Origin: Thysanoteuthis rhombus
Lineage: Eukaryota > Mollusca > Cephalopoda > Oegopsida > Thysanoteuthidae
Length of the DNA stretch: 64,000 bases
Direction: 5' to 3'
Assembly: GCA_963457665.1 (NCBI GenBank)
Contig: OY735222.1
Span: 37,696,391 to 37,760,390 of the forward strand
In this document: positions 23,339 through 34,537 of the stretch, piece after piece
Position numbering within the stretch: the first letter of the stretch is position 1
How the letters are laid out: each line of letters begins with the position of its first letter
Program-made: the position numbers and the translations under genes
The notes under the pieces: model-generated
The model's input: the letters and a program-made list of their open reading frames with translations, nothing else
Told to the model about the DNA's origin: nothing
Database searches by the model: none

Positions 23339-23354
23339 TCTGGCACAAGGCCAC
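23339..23354 (+). repeat. TGGCACAAGGCCA repeat signature
   Basis: TCTGGCACAAGGCCAC occurs here and in inverted orientation at 63647-63662. From memory, closely related strings are common in cephalopod interspersed repeats. Only the short core is shared between the two places. Confidence 0.4.
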
Positions 23355-25921
23355 AATTGTAGAGCATTTAATAAACACTGACAGCCATTTGCAAGCATAG
23401 GCGAACAAGCCAGGAGGCAAGGAGGGCAACCCCCCGTCCCATTCAACATTTTAAATTTCTATTAAAACCATGGAAAGATTCCGACAAGTCAAGCCTAGGA
23501 AGAGTTCCGATATGCCTGTGTTTGCAAGACTGCAGCTGGTGTTCTAAGAGAGAAAATGCTGCATATACATTTTAGAAGTGTCGTTTTGATTAAATATTCA
23601 ATTTGGTAAAGGCAGTGTCTGATTAACCATTAGACTAAGTAAGCCTAAACCAGAGGAACTAGAAGTGGGGTTCCGAGAGCAAAAAAAAAAAATGGTTTAA
23701 TTGGTGTACTCATGAGTATTTTGAATGATATTTCAGTACTTTTACATCTGGGATATTACAAATACAACATTGTTTTCTAAAATGAAAACCGATATAAAAT
23801 CGCTGTAATTGATTCATTTAACTTAATGATATCATACATGTTATTTCTATTATTATTCGGACCATCCTCATCTTGGTTGTTTTTCACACAACGTTTTGGC
23901 CGTTGTACTCTATGGCCTTCATCAGGTATCATCTGGTAGGTGTGGGGAAGTAACGAACCGAACCCTTTATTTAACTGACGGGGGTATATTGACCGCTAAA
24001 CTTTACAATTTTTACTTGGAATTTGTTAGAGCAAGTTTCAGCACATGGTCTGTATGTTGTGCATTGAAAATTAGGAAGAATAGCATAACTGACAGAACAG
24101 AGCTATCATATGTTTAACTAACATGGTACACGTGACGAGATTATTTACAAATGGATAAATTTTACAAATTTACATTTTAGTATTAATGTATTCATTACAA
24201 CCAGAATGGAGATTGTATTTTGTTTAAATTCAAATAAGAACGCAAAAAAATTTAATGAAATTGAAGAAAATTGGTGAATCTAAGTCAAGGTGTCACGAGA
24301 AATTAATTTGTGCTTTCTGTTTTATTTCTTTCTCATTTCTGTAGAGGCTGTATGCTGAGCAGCTTGTGCAGTGGTAGTTATGGGTGGGGAGTAGAGTCAA
24401 AGGTAATAGAAAATGGGGTATTAGGTGGGAATACTGGAAGGCAGTCACGTAGTTCATCTTTCTTTCCTCTTTCATTTAGATTTTAGAAAAATGCATCATG
24501 GATTTATAAAATTATTCTCCCCTTTCCCATTACTGAACAGATAAACAAACAAACCAATAAATTTGATTTAAGCTTTTTTTACAATAAGAAAGACACTCTT
24601 TTCATTTCCAAAGATACAGCATTAAAGGAACATAACTTATTCCAATCTTCCTTGAAGGGTTAAGATGTTGCAATGATCATAATTCAATAAGAAAAAATAT
24701 ACTTAAAAAAAGGAAAAACATTTCATTAAAATAAAGATACAGCTTTCTTTAATATACCGCAAATACACATACTCACTCTCCTTCTCTCATTCGTCTATTT
24801 ATCTTTTAGACAATAACTAAATTCGGAAACAGAAACACTCCTAAGAATTAACCAAAGACTAAAAAATTTTCCTGGAATTGCCGAAATAAGCCAAAATAAA
24901 CAAGTATCTTCTCAGAATTATCCCCTTTTACCATAAATGGCGAGAATTCCCAGAAGAAGGCCTAAACTTCAAAGGAAACAAAACCCCATATTTATTCAGG
25001 AGAGGGTAAGAGTCAAAAGGACAGTCCAGCAAAATCTCAAGATTAAAAACATGTAAATAACAATGCAACAGCTCAATCATAAGTCAAGTACCTTGATTAC
25101 AGACTTTAATCTGCACATTGAAAAGACTTTACATTCACTACACATTACAAAAGATTATTTCTCTTATTTGTTTGAATGCATGTACATAAATGAATTGTGT
25201 AGTATTTTTACACAAGAAAACTTTGTCGTATATTCCTCTGTCATTTTTCTCTCTCTCTCTATAACTTCTTTCCCCCAATTAACAGAATGATGATAGCCAG
25301 CTCCCTTAGTAGTATTGAGTACGCACAATTGTATCCGTGGGAATCTTCTGATACTATATTATAAATCCTATCTTAATGGAGTCAACAATAACAAAACTCA
25401 GGAACGCTCACAATGTCATTATTATTTACTAAATTTAGCCTGGTATATTACAAGGGTACAGTAGCGGGTAATTGAGTAAAAATTAAATTCACTACAGTAG
25501 TAATGATCTGTCAGATGAATTCTCCAAGTATAATTCTTGTAAAAGACAAAATTTATCCTGTTCCTCCCCCTTGCCTTTTGGCATTGCACAGGCATCAACG
25601 AGTACTCTGTCCTTATCCTTGGCGCAATGAGAAGGTGAAAGCCTCGGGGAACAAGTTTCATGGAACTGGACATTTTAAGGGGGACAGGGTAGGAAAATCT
25701 TAGATGAGTATTTTCTACCCTCATACATTCCTGCAAACATGCACATAGATTCCAAGTATTTTCTTATTTTTCAGATTTAATTGACAGTCCATTCATTTAT
25801 TGGTTTTTGTCAAACTCCAAAATCGGAGATCACCTTGTTTTTTACCATAACAACAAGAAAAATCCTCACCAAAATTAGGGGTGTAAACTGATATGTAAAA
25901 ATTCACATTCATCAATCATGA

Positions 25922-25985
25922 TTTGAATTCCCGACCAACTGATCGTCAGGAGACTCTTACTGATTAAGCTAAATTGACTAGTCTT
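25922..25985 (-). mobile_element. tRNA-like head of a SINE
   Basis: On the minus strand, TAGCTTAATCAGTAAGAG resembles a pol III A box, and GGGAATTCAAATCATG about 30 bp downstream resembles a B box. Spacing and orientation fit a tRNA-derived SINE promoter. No tRNA cloverleaf or intact acceptor stem is evident, so a functional tRNA gene is unlikely. Confidence 0.5.
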
Positions 25986-26442
25986 TCATATTAACGAAAA
26001 TTTATTCTTGACACGCAAGGGCTCATTTCATTCTAATAGATGAATACAATTTTACAAAAATATGTATATATTTTTATATATCATACACACAATCTGATAG
26101 TTGCAGTAATCATCTTCAGTCGGAATAGAAGTCAGAGCGGAGTTAGAGCCTGCACTAACCAGACTTGTTTTAATTCATATTTAATGAATATAGTAAGTTT
26201 AAATTAAATAGTTATGAATAAGAATTAGTCGTAACTTCAACATGTTTTAATTCAACTTTCAATATATCGTTTCTTTTACTAACTTTAAGTTAGGTGCGGA
26301 AAAAATATATTCTCTAAAAGGAGTCAGTAGTCAAAAAGTTTAGGAAACACCGGCTTCGAGAAACTTGGAATAGGGTTTTTTGTCATTCTAGCGTTAGTAA
26401 ACAAGAGTTATTGCCCTTGACGATTTGTTGTGAAGTTTATTG

Positions 26443-27210
26443 ATGCTTCGTACTATCTTGAGACTAGGGTGTCCAGGTAGAATACATCATACTTTTTTCT
26501 TATTTTCCTCAGGTTGTTTACATCATACGAATATGCCAAGGCGCTGTTTACGTTCAAAGACTAGATCTCAACTCAACAGTGAGAAGAATATGGAAGATAC
26601 AGAAAATCCAACCGGTAAAATGGAGAAGACGTCTCCTGAGCCCGCGAAACAACCACGTGTTGCGAAGGTTTTGCCAAAGCGTAACGCCAGAAGTGTCAAA
26701 AGTGAAAAAATCAGTAACTGTGATAGCAATTCCAATAAAGTTCTTGGAATTTCTATTAAGACTGAAATATATGATCCAGGATACGAAGAAAGCAGCAATT
26801 ATCATTTTACCTCGTTAAAAACAGAGCCTAACGTAGAAGAGTATAACCAAACACTCTCAAATCCCACTTCTACTAGCTCAACGAAAATACTGAAGCCAAA
26901 TCTAGGTCGGTTAAGAAAGAAACGTGATTTGAAGAAAGTAAAAATAGAATTTGATGAAGATGAAGTTAACCGCAAGAAAAATGAAAAAGCAATAGATGCT
27001 GCAAAGCAAAAATCTCCATATTTTATTAAGAGGGAAAAAGAAGAAGCTGGCTTTGATGAAGTTGAGACGAAAGATGTTAAAAGGTTAAAATGGGAACCTA
27101 ACAATTGGGTTTTGTTGCTCAATAATATCCGAGAAATGAGAAAACAACAAGATGCTCCAGTGGACTCAATGGGCTGTGATGAAATTTCAGACCGAAGTTC
27201 TGCACCTGAG
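26443..27210 (+). CDS. NTHL1: NTHL1 exon 1
   Basis: 768-bp exon, phase 0 at its end. The first ATG in frame is at 26443; the TTG three bases earlier is not taken as a start. The donor is GAG|gttcgt: the stronger-looking gtatgt 4 bp downstream would break the reading frame with exon 2, whereas this one yields the conserved [12 protein letters not shown] junction. Residues 1-215 are poorly conserved and highly charged; from WEPNNW on, the segment aligns with NTHL1 proteins. Confidence 0.9.
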
Positions 27211-30200
27211 GTTCGTATGTTATTTTTTTTTTTTTTTTAATATTCAAGTTTCTTATATGATTTGTAATAGTAATATACTTTTAGTCGGCCCCAAATCTTC
27301 GGCACTGTCACAGTGTTATTAGTCATTAATAACATGACCCTGCGTGTGTGAGGGAGGGGAAGAGAAACGCCCCTATACACCACATTCCTATTGTTCTGTA
27401 CCTCCATTACTGTAAATCCTTCGATGGTGTCCCTCACAGTTCGTGAGAGTGAATTGCTCCTAATCCCATTAAGCTCCTGTTTTCAGCGGTACCCCTCCAA
27501 GTTCCATCCTTTTCTCTCTGTTTATCGAAGACTTCCCCTATCAGGTAGACTCCCTGATAATCTTCCTCTTCACAGACGACACTAAGATATGCCTTCCACT
27601 CACAAGAGACTTTTCAGCTATGCAGCTTCGGGAAGATTTATGGAAACTAGAGTACTAGGCCAGAAGCATGTAGATTAAATTTCGACCCCTAAAATGTAAG
27701 GTCCCACTTCTAAGTGAAAGCAACCACCAAGCAGATTACTAGATGCACAACGGTGACGGTAGCCTTCATGAACTAGAAAAAACTGAAGTAGAAAAAGATT
27801 TAGAGGTAAACACTGATACAAAGTTGAAATTCAAATCTCCAACCATTGCCAAAATAAAATAAACAATGCAAAACAAAACTCTCAGATACGTTAAGCACAC
27901 ATTTAATTATAATGATGAGAACATGTTTTTGCTACTGTGCAAAGCTTTTGTTAGACCTCATTTAGAATAGTTCCTGCATTTGGTCTCCCTTACTAAAATA
28001 TAACAGAAATGCTATTGAAAGGCTACAACACAGGGCTACAAAGATGATACCATCATTACAAAAACCTGACCTACTCGGAGAGGCTACTAAAACTCAACCT
28101 AGAGAGATTGGAATAATGACATAAAACGCACCACATTTCAAACAATGTCCACATCGTTGAACAAACCTATTATTGCAATGTCCCAACAAGCAAATGTTCA
28201 CCCTTCACTACAAGAGGCCATTCAAAGAAAATACGAGTCAAGAAAGCCACCTGTATTAGAAAACATTTCTTATTCTCCAAAGTAATAAACAGCTTTACAG
28301 AAGAAATCATAAATTCGATGAATAACAGGCCCTATACAAATAACCCTAAAACTGAAATCTCTAGCAAATTTCTTTTAAAATTCACTGGACCTTTTCTGTA
28401 TTAGATTTGCTCAGTAAACCAAGTCAAAAGTCGTTGTGCCATCAGGCACAGAAAAGAAGCATTAACCACATAAGGGTGGATCACCTGACTAAATAAGGTA
28501 ACTAATTTCCTAGTTGTGATGAACATTATCATCACAGGCACCAAGACTATAGTTATTGCCCATTCAACACTTGCCGACCAGTGGAGTTTATTAATAATGA
28601 AAGTGAGTTGAATTTATTTATCAATTTTTATGAAGTATTTGATGGATAAATAGTGATTTGTAAAGTATATGAATATATTCAAGTACAGAAGAAGTGGCAA
28701 TTGTTTGGAATAGGTTCACTAAAACATTTTAATATCTTGTAAGGGAGATAACTTCCCAGCAGATACGATTAGCTGTTATTAAACTGTTATGGAACAAATG
28801 AAAGCAGAAAATTCTGAGCATTTGAAACTGTATTTTATTAGATTCAACTATAAAGGATACAATTTAGATTTAAATGGTTCTTATTCTCTTTCAAGTAGGA
28901 TCCTCGATCATGTTACTATTTACCTTTATCTTATTGTTGTTGCTTTTTATCGCAACTAAACTCAGGCTGGGTACTCTTTATATCATTAATGAATTAACAC
29001 CGCATCAAAATGAAGAATGTTCCAGGTAAGAATCGAATTCACAACTCTCTATACTAGAGGATGGTTCACTCAACTTGCAACCATTCTTAGGACTAATTTA
29101 ATGGAATTTGGTGGTAAACGTCAATCTAAATCAAAATCCTTAAACTCACTCCCAATCTACGATCTCCTCTGTGCCATATTTGTTGATAAATGGTGGTTTA
29201 GTTCAATCCAATTTTATTTTTATTTATTTTAGTTGAAGTACTATAAATCATTGTTTATTTGTGCTACTATTTTACCTTCATCTGAATTGTTGTTTTTCTG
29301 TTGCAACTAAAATCGGGCTGGGCACTTTAAATGTCGAGTAGATAAATTAACAACGTGGATCAAAATAAAGACATAGGATCCTCAAGTTCCTTCTTGATAT
29401 AGCCCGTGTTGGTACAATTTCTCTGGGAAGTTTATTCCAAATGTCAATCACTCTCAGTGGACAAAAGTTTGATTTAAAAATTGTTCTTGCATATCTTTTT
29501 TGTCTGTATGTCTTCTCATCTGTCTTGATTCAATAAACATAAAAATATTTCAAAATTTCCACACAAATTAGTGTAAATATGAAGTAAACATTTTCTGATT
29601 TGTGCCAAACTATATTTCATGATTTACACTTTAATTACGTATAGGGTTATCCCCCTTGTAAAATATTGACATAATGTTCTGGTGAACCTTTTCCAAACAA
29701 TTACTCTTGATGTATTGAATAAAGTGCTTAGTACTAACTGATTGAATATTAGGTAAATTATTTGAGGTGACCCTAAGAAGTAGCTCCCTTTATATATCCA
29801 TCATTCAATTTCATCAGCCGGTCATTGTTATCTGAAAAACTGCAACAATACGCAGCTTCTTCTGTATTTAAATTTTTTTTCTCAAAAAAGAAGTTTAGAA
29901 AATGTGTTGTTTTCCTTTTGCAGGTTTTCAGATATCAGGTCCTTTTGTCTCTGATGTTGTCCAGTCAGACAAAGGACCAAGTAACTTCTGCTGCCATGGC
30001 CAAGCTTCGAGCATATGGTTGTACAATGGAGCACATCTTGAATACCTCAGACAAGAAACTAGGGGAGCTGATCTACCCGGTTGGATTTTGGCAAGTGAGT
30101 ATTAAATACAGTTTTAGTTTTGGGGGTTCTTCCAGAAATTAAATGGGTAAGATGGTTAGGTGAAGATCATTCGTGGGTTGTAGAGCCCCAATGTATGCAT

Positions 30201-30231
30201 TTTCTGAAAGACCATGTATTGAGAAGCAAGG

Positions 30232-30267
<36 letters not shown>

Positions 30268-32990
30268 CTAAATGGCCTAAAGGAATGAAAAGTTTTACAA
30301 AAACTAAGTTTGGGGACTTGAAATTAATGTGTGGTTTCCAATACTGTTGCATGTATTGGAGAAATATTTATCCCATGCCAGAAATAAGGGTCAAGAAATC
30401 CAAAAACTGCAAGGACTTCTACATTAAATTTGTCCATCTGCTTGAGAAATATGAAAATTGGATACAGTATGTTCTAAAATCTCATCTACATATTGCATTT
30501 ACAAGTTCAATGAATATAAAGCTTGGAGCTAATTAATGAAATTGAAATCAGCTATGTTCGAGTATATTGCTCTTGATTTGGATGAATAAACCTAAAAGAG
30601 ACAAGTCAAGGCTGCCCCAAAACTGCAATATTTGATTGCATAAGATTTAAAGTTAGAAAACCACCTGGAAAAAAGGTTTAAAGTACGTATCAAGTAAAAA
30701 AAAAAAATCCATTTAGCTCATCCCAAATATCTTTCCTTTTATATAAGACAAAACCAAGTAAATGCATTGAGTAAATATGATATTGAAACAAAGTAATGCA
30801 AAAATCATATACTGTCATTCTTTTCTTTTTTGTAATGTGACTGATCATCTTGAATCAGTATATCTAAAATTTGTCACCAAATGGCAATAAAAACAGGACA
30901 GCATTTTTGTTTACTCTGAACTAAAGCCATAGTCATCTCTGAATATTGATGACAAACATCATATCATCATGATATTAGAGTTAGTATCACAATGTTATTT
31001 CGTAAACTCATTTTATTACAACATACACTGTTACTTTTGACTGTTTCTCTTCAATTAAAATTTATAATGAACGATTTTAACAATGATTATTGCCAGCTGT
31101 TTACATCTACATCACTATATTAATGAATGATCTGATTATTTCAGGAATTAAATAATATGCTACACTATACATATTTTCTTTCTTTTCTTAGAAAAAGGTG
31201 ATTTACATCAAGAACACTACCAAAATATTGAAGGAGAAGTACAAAGGTGACATTCCAGATTCAGTTGGAGATCTACTGCGTCTTCCTGGCATTGGGCCGA
31301 AAATGGCCCACTTGATTATGAAATGTGCATGGGATCAACTGACCGGCATTGGAGTGGACACTCATGTCCACCGGATTTCAAATCGGCTTGGGTGGGTCCC
31401 CAAGCCCACAAAGGAAGCTGAACAGACTCGAAAAGCACTGGAAGACTGGCTACCCAGGTAATTATTTCTTAGATTCATTCAAGAAAATGTTTATATCAAG
31501 AGAACCAAATATTGATCTAAGAGATATATACAAATGTATGGAATACATATAAAGAGGAGTGTGTGTAGGAAATGAATTTTATTTTTTAATTTATTTTTAT
31601 ATATATTCCCAGAACAATTTTGACTATATAGTCATCTTCAGATGTGAATGAATGGCGATTGGTACTATAGCTGGCTCTGCTCTTACCAATTGAATGATAT
31701 TCTGGCAAGTTGAGGAGTTTGAATGAGCACGCTTTCTCTTTTCTATTTTCATAAGCATAAATATTTATATATTTATATACATATGTCTGTTCCCTATGCT
31801 AATTGTGTGTGTATCTGTAGATAAACAATTTATGTTCGACAAAATGTGATAATTATGGAGACATTTAAGCTGGAACTATATTTTGTTCAGCACTGGTGTT
31901 ACCCTGTAGCAAATCAAACAGCTCCAGATTGTGTAAATGAATAAACGCATGACACTTGTGTGTGTGTGTGTGTGTATATATATGTATAATGAAAAGCTTT
32001 TGCAGGTGTTTTATTTTTTTCAATCAGGGGTGTCTATACATCTTACTATTATTTGCCAGTCTGTCATAACTCAGGGATGGCTGGAGCTATGGCCACCCAA
32101 TTTTCTGTGGTTATTATGAGGTCCTGGAGCAGTTAAGTTAAAGTTCTCTAAATTTTCGAGTTTTTAGCTAAGGGTTCCATTTACAATGTAAGTGTAATGC
32201 TAAACTGAACCCTTACTTTGTGACCATCGGGTTTGCTAAATCTTTATCTTTCCATTTAACCATAAAAAGGAGACATCTAGCTGAAGATTACACCCATGGG
32301 TTGGATTTTCAGTTAGTATGTATAACAAGAAAAAGCAAGCATACTGATGAAGGGTTATAAGGATAGGTTGAAAGAGTTATGATTAACATCATTAGAAGAT
32401 AGGCAAGACTTGATAGAAATGTTTAAGATTATGCATGGTTTAGAATCAATAAACCTGATGTATTCTTTACTAGACAAGGTTGCAAGGAACTGAAAAACCC
32501 TGTATAGGCGGTTGGAGTAAATAGAAGTTGGCTGAATATCAGAAAATTCTTTCTTAGCAGTCGATAGGTGGGATAGTATAGATTACCTAAATAGGTACTA
32601 CCATCAACAGATATAAATTATTCTAAGAAATTTTGTGATATTTATTATATGATCACGAATGTATAAGGCTCTAGATTGTGTAAATATAAGCTTTATGATG
32701 TGTGCTTGTATATACAATTTGTATACTTTTTTTCACACTATAATAAATGTTATGAAAATTGAGTTCAAAACCAGAATTTTAAAGACCAATTATTATTTCT
32801 TTTGTTTTGTAGAGAACTCTGGAGTGAAGTGAATCACTTACTGGTTGGATTTGGTCAGCAGATATGTCGGCCAGTGAATCCTCTCTGCCACAGTTGTCTC
32901 AACAAGGACATTTGCCCAACTGGAATTCAAAACAGCAAAGCCCCAAAGAAAATAAAATCACCCAAAAAGTTAATCAAACAAGAAACTTGA
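26443..32990 (+). CDS. NTHL1: NTHL1, endonuclease III-like DNA glycosylase/AP lyase, complete
   Basis: This bifunctional glycosylase removes oxidised pyrimidines and cleaves the abasic site in base excision repair, in nucleus and mitochondria. Exons join as 26443-27210, 29924-30094, 31192-31457 and 32813-32990 with GT/AG borders, encoding 460 residues. The glycosylase domain covers about 216-437. The helix-hairpin-helix [10 protein letters not shown] carries the Schiff-base Lys350, and GVDTHVHR carries catalytic Asp369. Cys420, 427, 430 and 436 form the C-x6-C-x2-C-x5-C 4Fe-4S loop. The conserved DAPVDSMG and [17 protein letters not shown] segments are present. The N-terminal ~215 residues are charged, Lys-rich and about 150 longer than in human. 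The first 30 residues ([12 protein letters not shown], no acidic residue) look like a mitochondrial presequence; a second in-frame ATG at 26533 ([10 protein letters not shown]) would remove it. A Lys-rich tail (444-460) may aid nuclear import. Confidence 0.97.
27480..28400 (+). mobile_element. Degraded CR1-like LINE, reverse transcriptase C-terminal part
   Basis: With frameshifts and stops, the plus strand encodes a typical CR1-clade order. First comes an [13 protein letters not shown] segment (family: GPLLFLLYINDLP), then [11 protein letters not shown] containing the RT catalytic Asp-Asp. Next are a KVEKDL-like segment ([16 protein letters not shown]), [14 protein letters not shown] (family: LYKSLVRPHLEY) and finally a segment matching the ATKMIP / LGL.TLEERR region. 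It is clearly dead. It lies in the sense orientation within NTHL1 intron 1. Confidence 0.8.
28925..29110 (-). mobile_element. tRNA-type SINE with LINE-like tail
   Basis: On the minus strand a B-box-like GAATTCGATTCTTACCTGG is followed by a tail reading ATTTTGATGCGGTGTTAATT, then CCCAGCCTGAGTTTAGTTGC and an AACAACAATAAG end. The same SINE is found at 36230-36437, and the tail closely matches the 3' end of the LINE at 29285-29545. Confidence 0.6.
29285..29545 (-). mobile_element. CR1/L2-like LINE, ORF2 C-terminus and 3' tail
   Basis: The minus strand encodes [20 protein letters not shown] directly followed by [17 protein letters not shown] and RRNLRIL. This is the conserved RT C-terminal block of CR1/L2-type LINEs (family pattern: NFFSNRVVNxWNSLPxEVVxAxSLNSFK). 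The non-coding tail continues TTTTGATCCACGTTGTTAAT and CCCAGCCCGATTTTAGTTGC, which the nearby SINE copies share. Confidence 0.75.
29924..30094 (+). CDS. NTHL1: NTHL1 exon 2
   Basis: 171-bp exon, acceptor ccttttgcag| and donor CAA|gtgagt, phase 0 on both sides. It encodes residues 257-313, including [18 protein letters not shown], the helix that begins the six-helix barrel of endonuclease III proteins, and ends at LIYPVGFWQ (human LIYPVGFWR). Confidence 0.95.
30095..31191 (+). other. NTHL1 intron 2
   Basis: A 1.1-kb AT-rich intron with a 34-base poly-T run at 30234-30267. The longest open frame crosses that run and has no family resemblance. Nothing else was recognised. Confidence 0.8.
31192..31457 (+). 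CDS. NTHL1: NTHL1 exon 3 (catalytic)
   Basis: 266-bp exon with acceptor cttttcttag| and donor CCCAG|gtaatt, ending in phase 2. It encodes residues 314-401: the [20 protein letters not shown] hairpin region with catalytic Lys350, Asp369 in VDTHVHR, and the KALEDWLP helix that precedes the cluster domain. Confidence 0.96.
32184..32230 (+). repeat. Copy of a three-member interspersed repeat
   Basis: Reads CAATGTAAGTGTAATGCTAA then ACTGAACCCTTACTTTGTGA. Related copies are at 16150-16180 (inverted) and 35531-35575. Confidence 0.5.
32335..32650 (+). mobile_element. CR1-like LINE 3' fragment
   Basis: The plus strand, across stops and shifts, encodes [19 protein letters not shown] followed by [14 protein letters not shown]. 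This matches the LGLTTLEERRLRGDLIEVFK block near the C-terminus of CR1-type reverse transcriptases. A short later piece resembles the SFLSxRVVxxWNxLP block. It is in sense orientation inside NTHL1. Confidence 0.7.
32813..32990 (+). CDS. NTHL1: NTHL1 exon 4 (iron-sulfur loop) and stop
   Basis: 178-bp coding part with acceptor ttttgttttgtag| completing Arg402. It encodes [16 protein letters not shown], the four cluster cysteines, and a Lys-rich tail ending in TGA at 32988-32990. The tail beyond CPTG is longer and more basic than in the human protein. Confidence 0.96.
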
Positions 32991-33123
32991 TTTGATTCCC
33001 TAGACGGAATTAAACTTTACAGTACCCGTCCATCTATCCAGCAGGCTTTGGACCGTGCTGATCCAGATCTCTAGATATTCTTTATTTCTGGACCAAGGCT
33101 TAATATAGAGAGATGAATTTATA

Positions 33124-33129
33124 AATAAA
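33124..33129 (+). terminator. Candidate NTHL1 polyadenylation signal
   Basis: AATAAA 134 bases after the stop codon. A second AATAAA lies at 33376-33381. Either could define the 3' end; the sequence alone does not say which is used. Confidence 0.4.
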
Positions 33130-34207
33130 CAATTAAGTTTCGTTTTTTTTTTTTAATGTATTTTACAGACAAAAATTAATATCCTCATGAAGCGAAGTCT
33201 TTATTAATCTACATGAAAATATACAAATCAAAAATGTTTAGGGAACCAAAGTTTGGTTCATCCAAAAGATACATTTCTCGGTTTTCACTGGTTGTAATTC
33301 ATCTAGTTGTACAATATTGGTTTTGATTAGAGTTTTTTAAATTTTGTGGTATTATTTATTTTCAAGTGAAGTCTTAATAAACTTATTTCAGTGCATATGT
33401 TTCAAAATAAATTGAAATTCATGTGGAGAATAAGAGGATAGTTAGTCTACTAATTTCAAAATATAGAAAAAAGTAAATTGTTTGGTGTTAAAATATATTG
33501 AAAATATTTCCTGCTGTACAATTCAAAAATGCAAATTTTACACCGCTCAATTAACAAAAATTTTATTTAATCAAAATAAGGATGCCACAATCAAACTATA
33601 ATGTAATTTAATCAAAGCTACGTAGAAATCAGACTTTTCTAACAACATTAAAAAAAATATTGTGGAGAAATAGCATAATGAAATTTTCCAAAATTTTATC
33701 CGGACAAGGATTGTGTAAATAAATGACAACTGGTGAACACCATAAAAATTAATCTTTTAGATCCCTGAAAACGTTATTGCGCCAATTCTTCAATTGTAGA
33801 TTATGAAATATACAATGAAAAGTGAATGAAGAAAAGTCAAGAATGAGCTATTTTTAGCCTTTATAAACTAATCCACTTCAAAAATGGTCTGTTTAATCAA
33901 TATTAATCCATTAATCTTCAACTGAAGCCTATTCAAAACATCGCAAAGATCTAAACAAAGGGCAGCCAAGCGGTGGACTACTATGAAAGCCCACCAGGTT
34001 CAAAAACTATCCAGTTTTTTGAAATGCTGGTTTTCTGATACTTCTGTTCATCTTGAAGCTGAATAAATGGTCCGGTACTGTATTTAATCTGAGATTATAA
34101 TCGCAATAGGGCTCTTGCTGAATATCTGGAGATTGCTTTGGACTTGGTTTTTTTTTGTTTTTTTTTTTCTTTTTGAAAACAAGAGATCTGTAAAAATTAA
34201 TTCCTGG

Positions 34208-34537
34208 TACTTCTACAGTAAAGCCTTGCATCTAAACTAAGTATTTCTAAGGGTCAAAATATTTTTTTTTTGTGCTCTACCAGTCATAAAATGATATCAT
34301 CTCAGGTGGTTTTATAAACAAATAACTGGATAATTTATGTGAATTATTTGACTCCTCCATATTAATGAATATTAGTACTTTGATCAGCTGATTGAATAAG
34401 GTGTAGTGACGAATTGGATAATTTATGTAACTCATTTGTCAGGTCACCTGAGATTCTATCATTTTATGACTAGTAGAACAAAAAAATGATAATGACCCCT
34501 AGAAATGTATAGTTGAGAAGCAAGGCTAAACTGAAGT
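34208..34537. mobile_element. Foldback element with ~110-bp inverted arms
   Basis: The left arm (about 34208-34312) and right arm (about 34428-34537) are inverted copies. Matching blocks, left then right reverse-complemented, include AGCCTTGC, TATTTCTAAGGGTC / CATTTCTAGGGGTC, CAGTCATAAAATGATATC / TAGTCATAAAATGATAGA and ATCTCAGGTG on both sides. The spacer is only ~115 bp, so the element could form a long hairpin. There is no coding capacity and no target-site duplication was established. Confidence 0.65.

Larger units (their letters stand above)
22781..26442. promoter_or_regulatory. Divergent intergenic region between NUDT21 and NTHL1
   Basis: This 3.66-kb stretch separates the start codons of two head-to-head genes, so it must hold both promoters and 5' UTRs. 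The first ~140 bp beside NUDT21 (22781-22920) is less AT-rich and pyrimidine-biased on the plus strand, as expected for its 5' UTR and core promoter. I see no convincing TATA box on either side. The middle carries repeat fragments: a TCTGGCACAAGGCCAC tail at 23339-23354, a possible retroelement tail at about 23870-23930 and a tRNA-like SINE head at 25922-25985. Confidence 0.55.
27211..29923 (+). other. NTHL1 intron 1, largely retroelement-derived
   Basis: A 2.7-kb intron beginning gttcgt and ending ttttgcag. It contains a plus-strand CR1-like LINE fragment (27480-28400), a minus-strand SINE copy (28925-29110) and a minus-strand LINE 3' end (29285-29545), all listed separately. A GGGAGATAAC motif sits at 28741-28754. 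Confidence 0.8.
31458..32812 (+). other. NTHL1 intron 3
   Basis: A 1.36-kb intron holding a (TG)n(TA)n microsatellite at 31957-31984, a member of the three-copy interspersed family at 32184-32230 and a CR1-like LINE 3' fragment at 32335-32650. Confidence 0.8.

Noticed and set aside
25922-25985. Functional tRNA gene
   Set aside because: Box-like motifs are present but a cloverleaf with paired acceptor and anticodon stems could not be made.
26440-26442. TTG as the NTHL1 start
   Set aside because: Initiation at TTG is not expected in an animal nuclear gene when an ATG follows directly at 26443.
27211-27240. NTHL1 exon 1 extended to the stop in the poly-T tract
   Set aside because: The gttcgt donor joins in frame to exon 2 and restores a conserved segment, while the extension is only poly-Phe.
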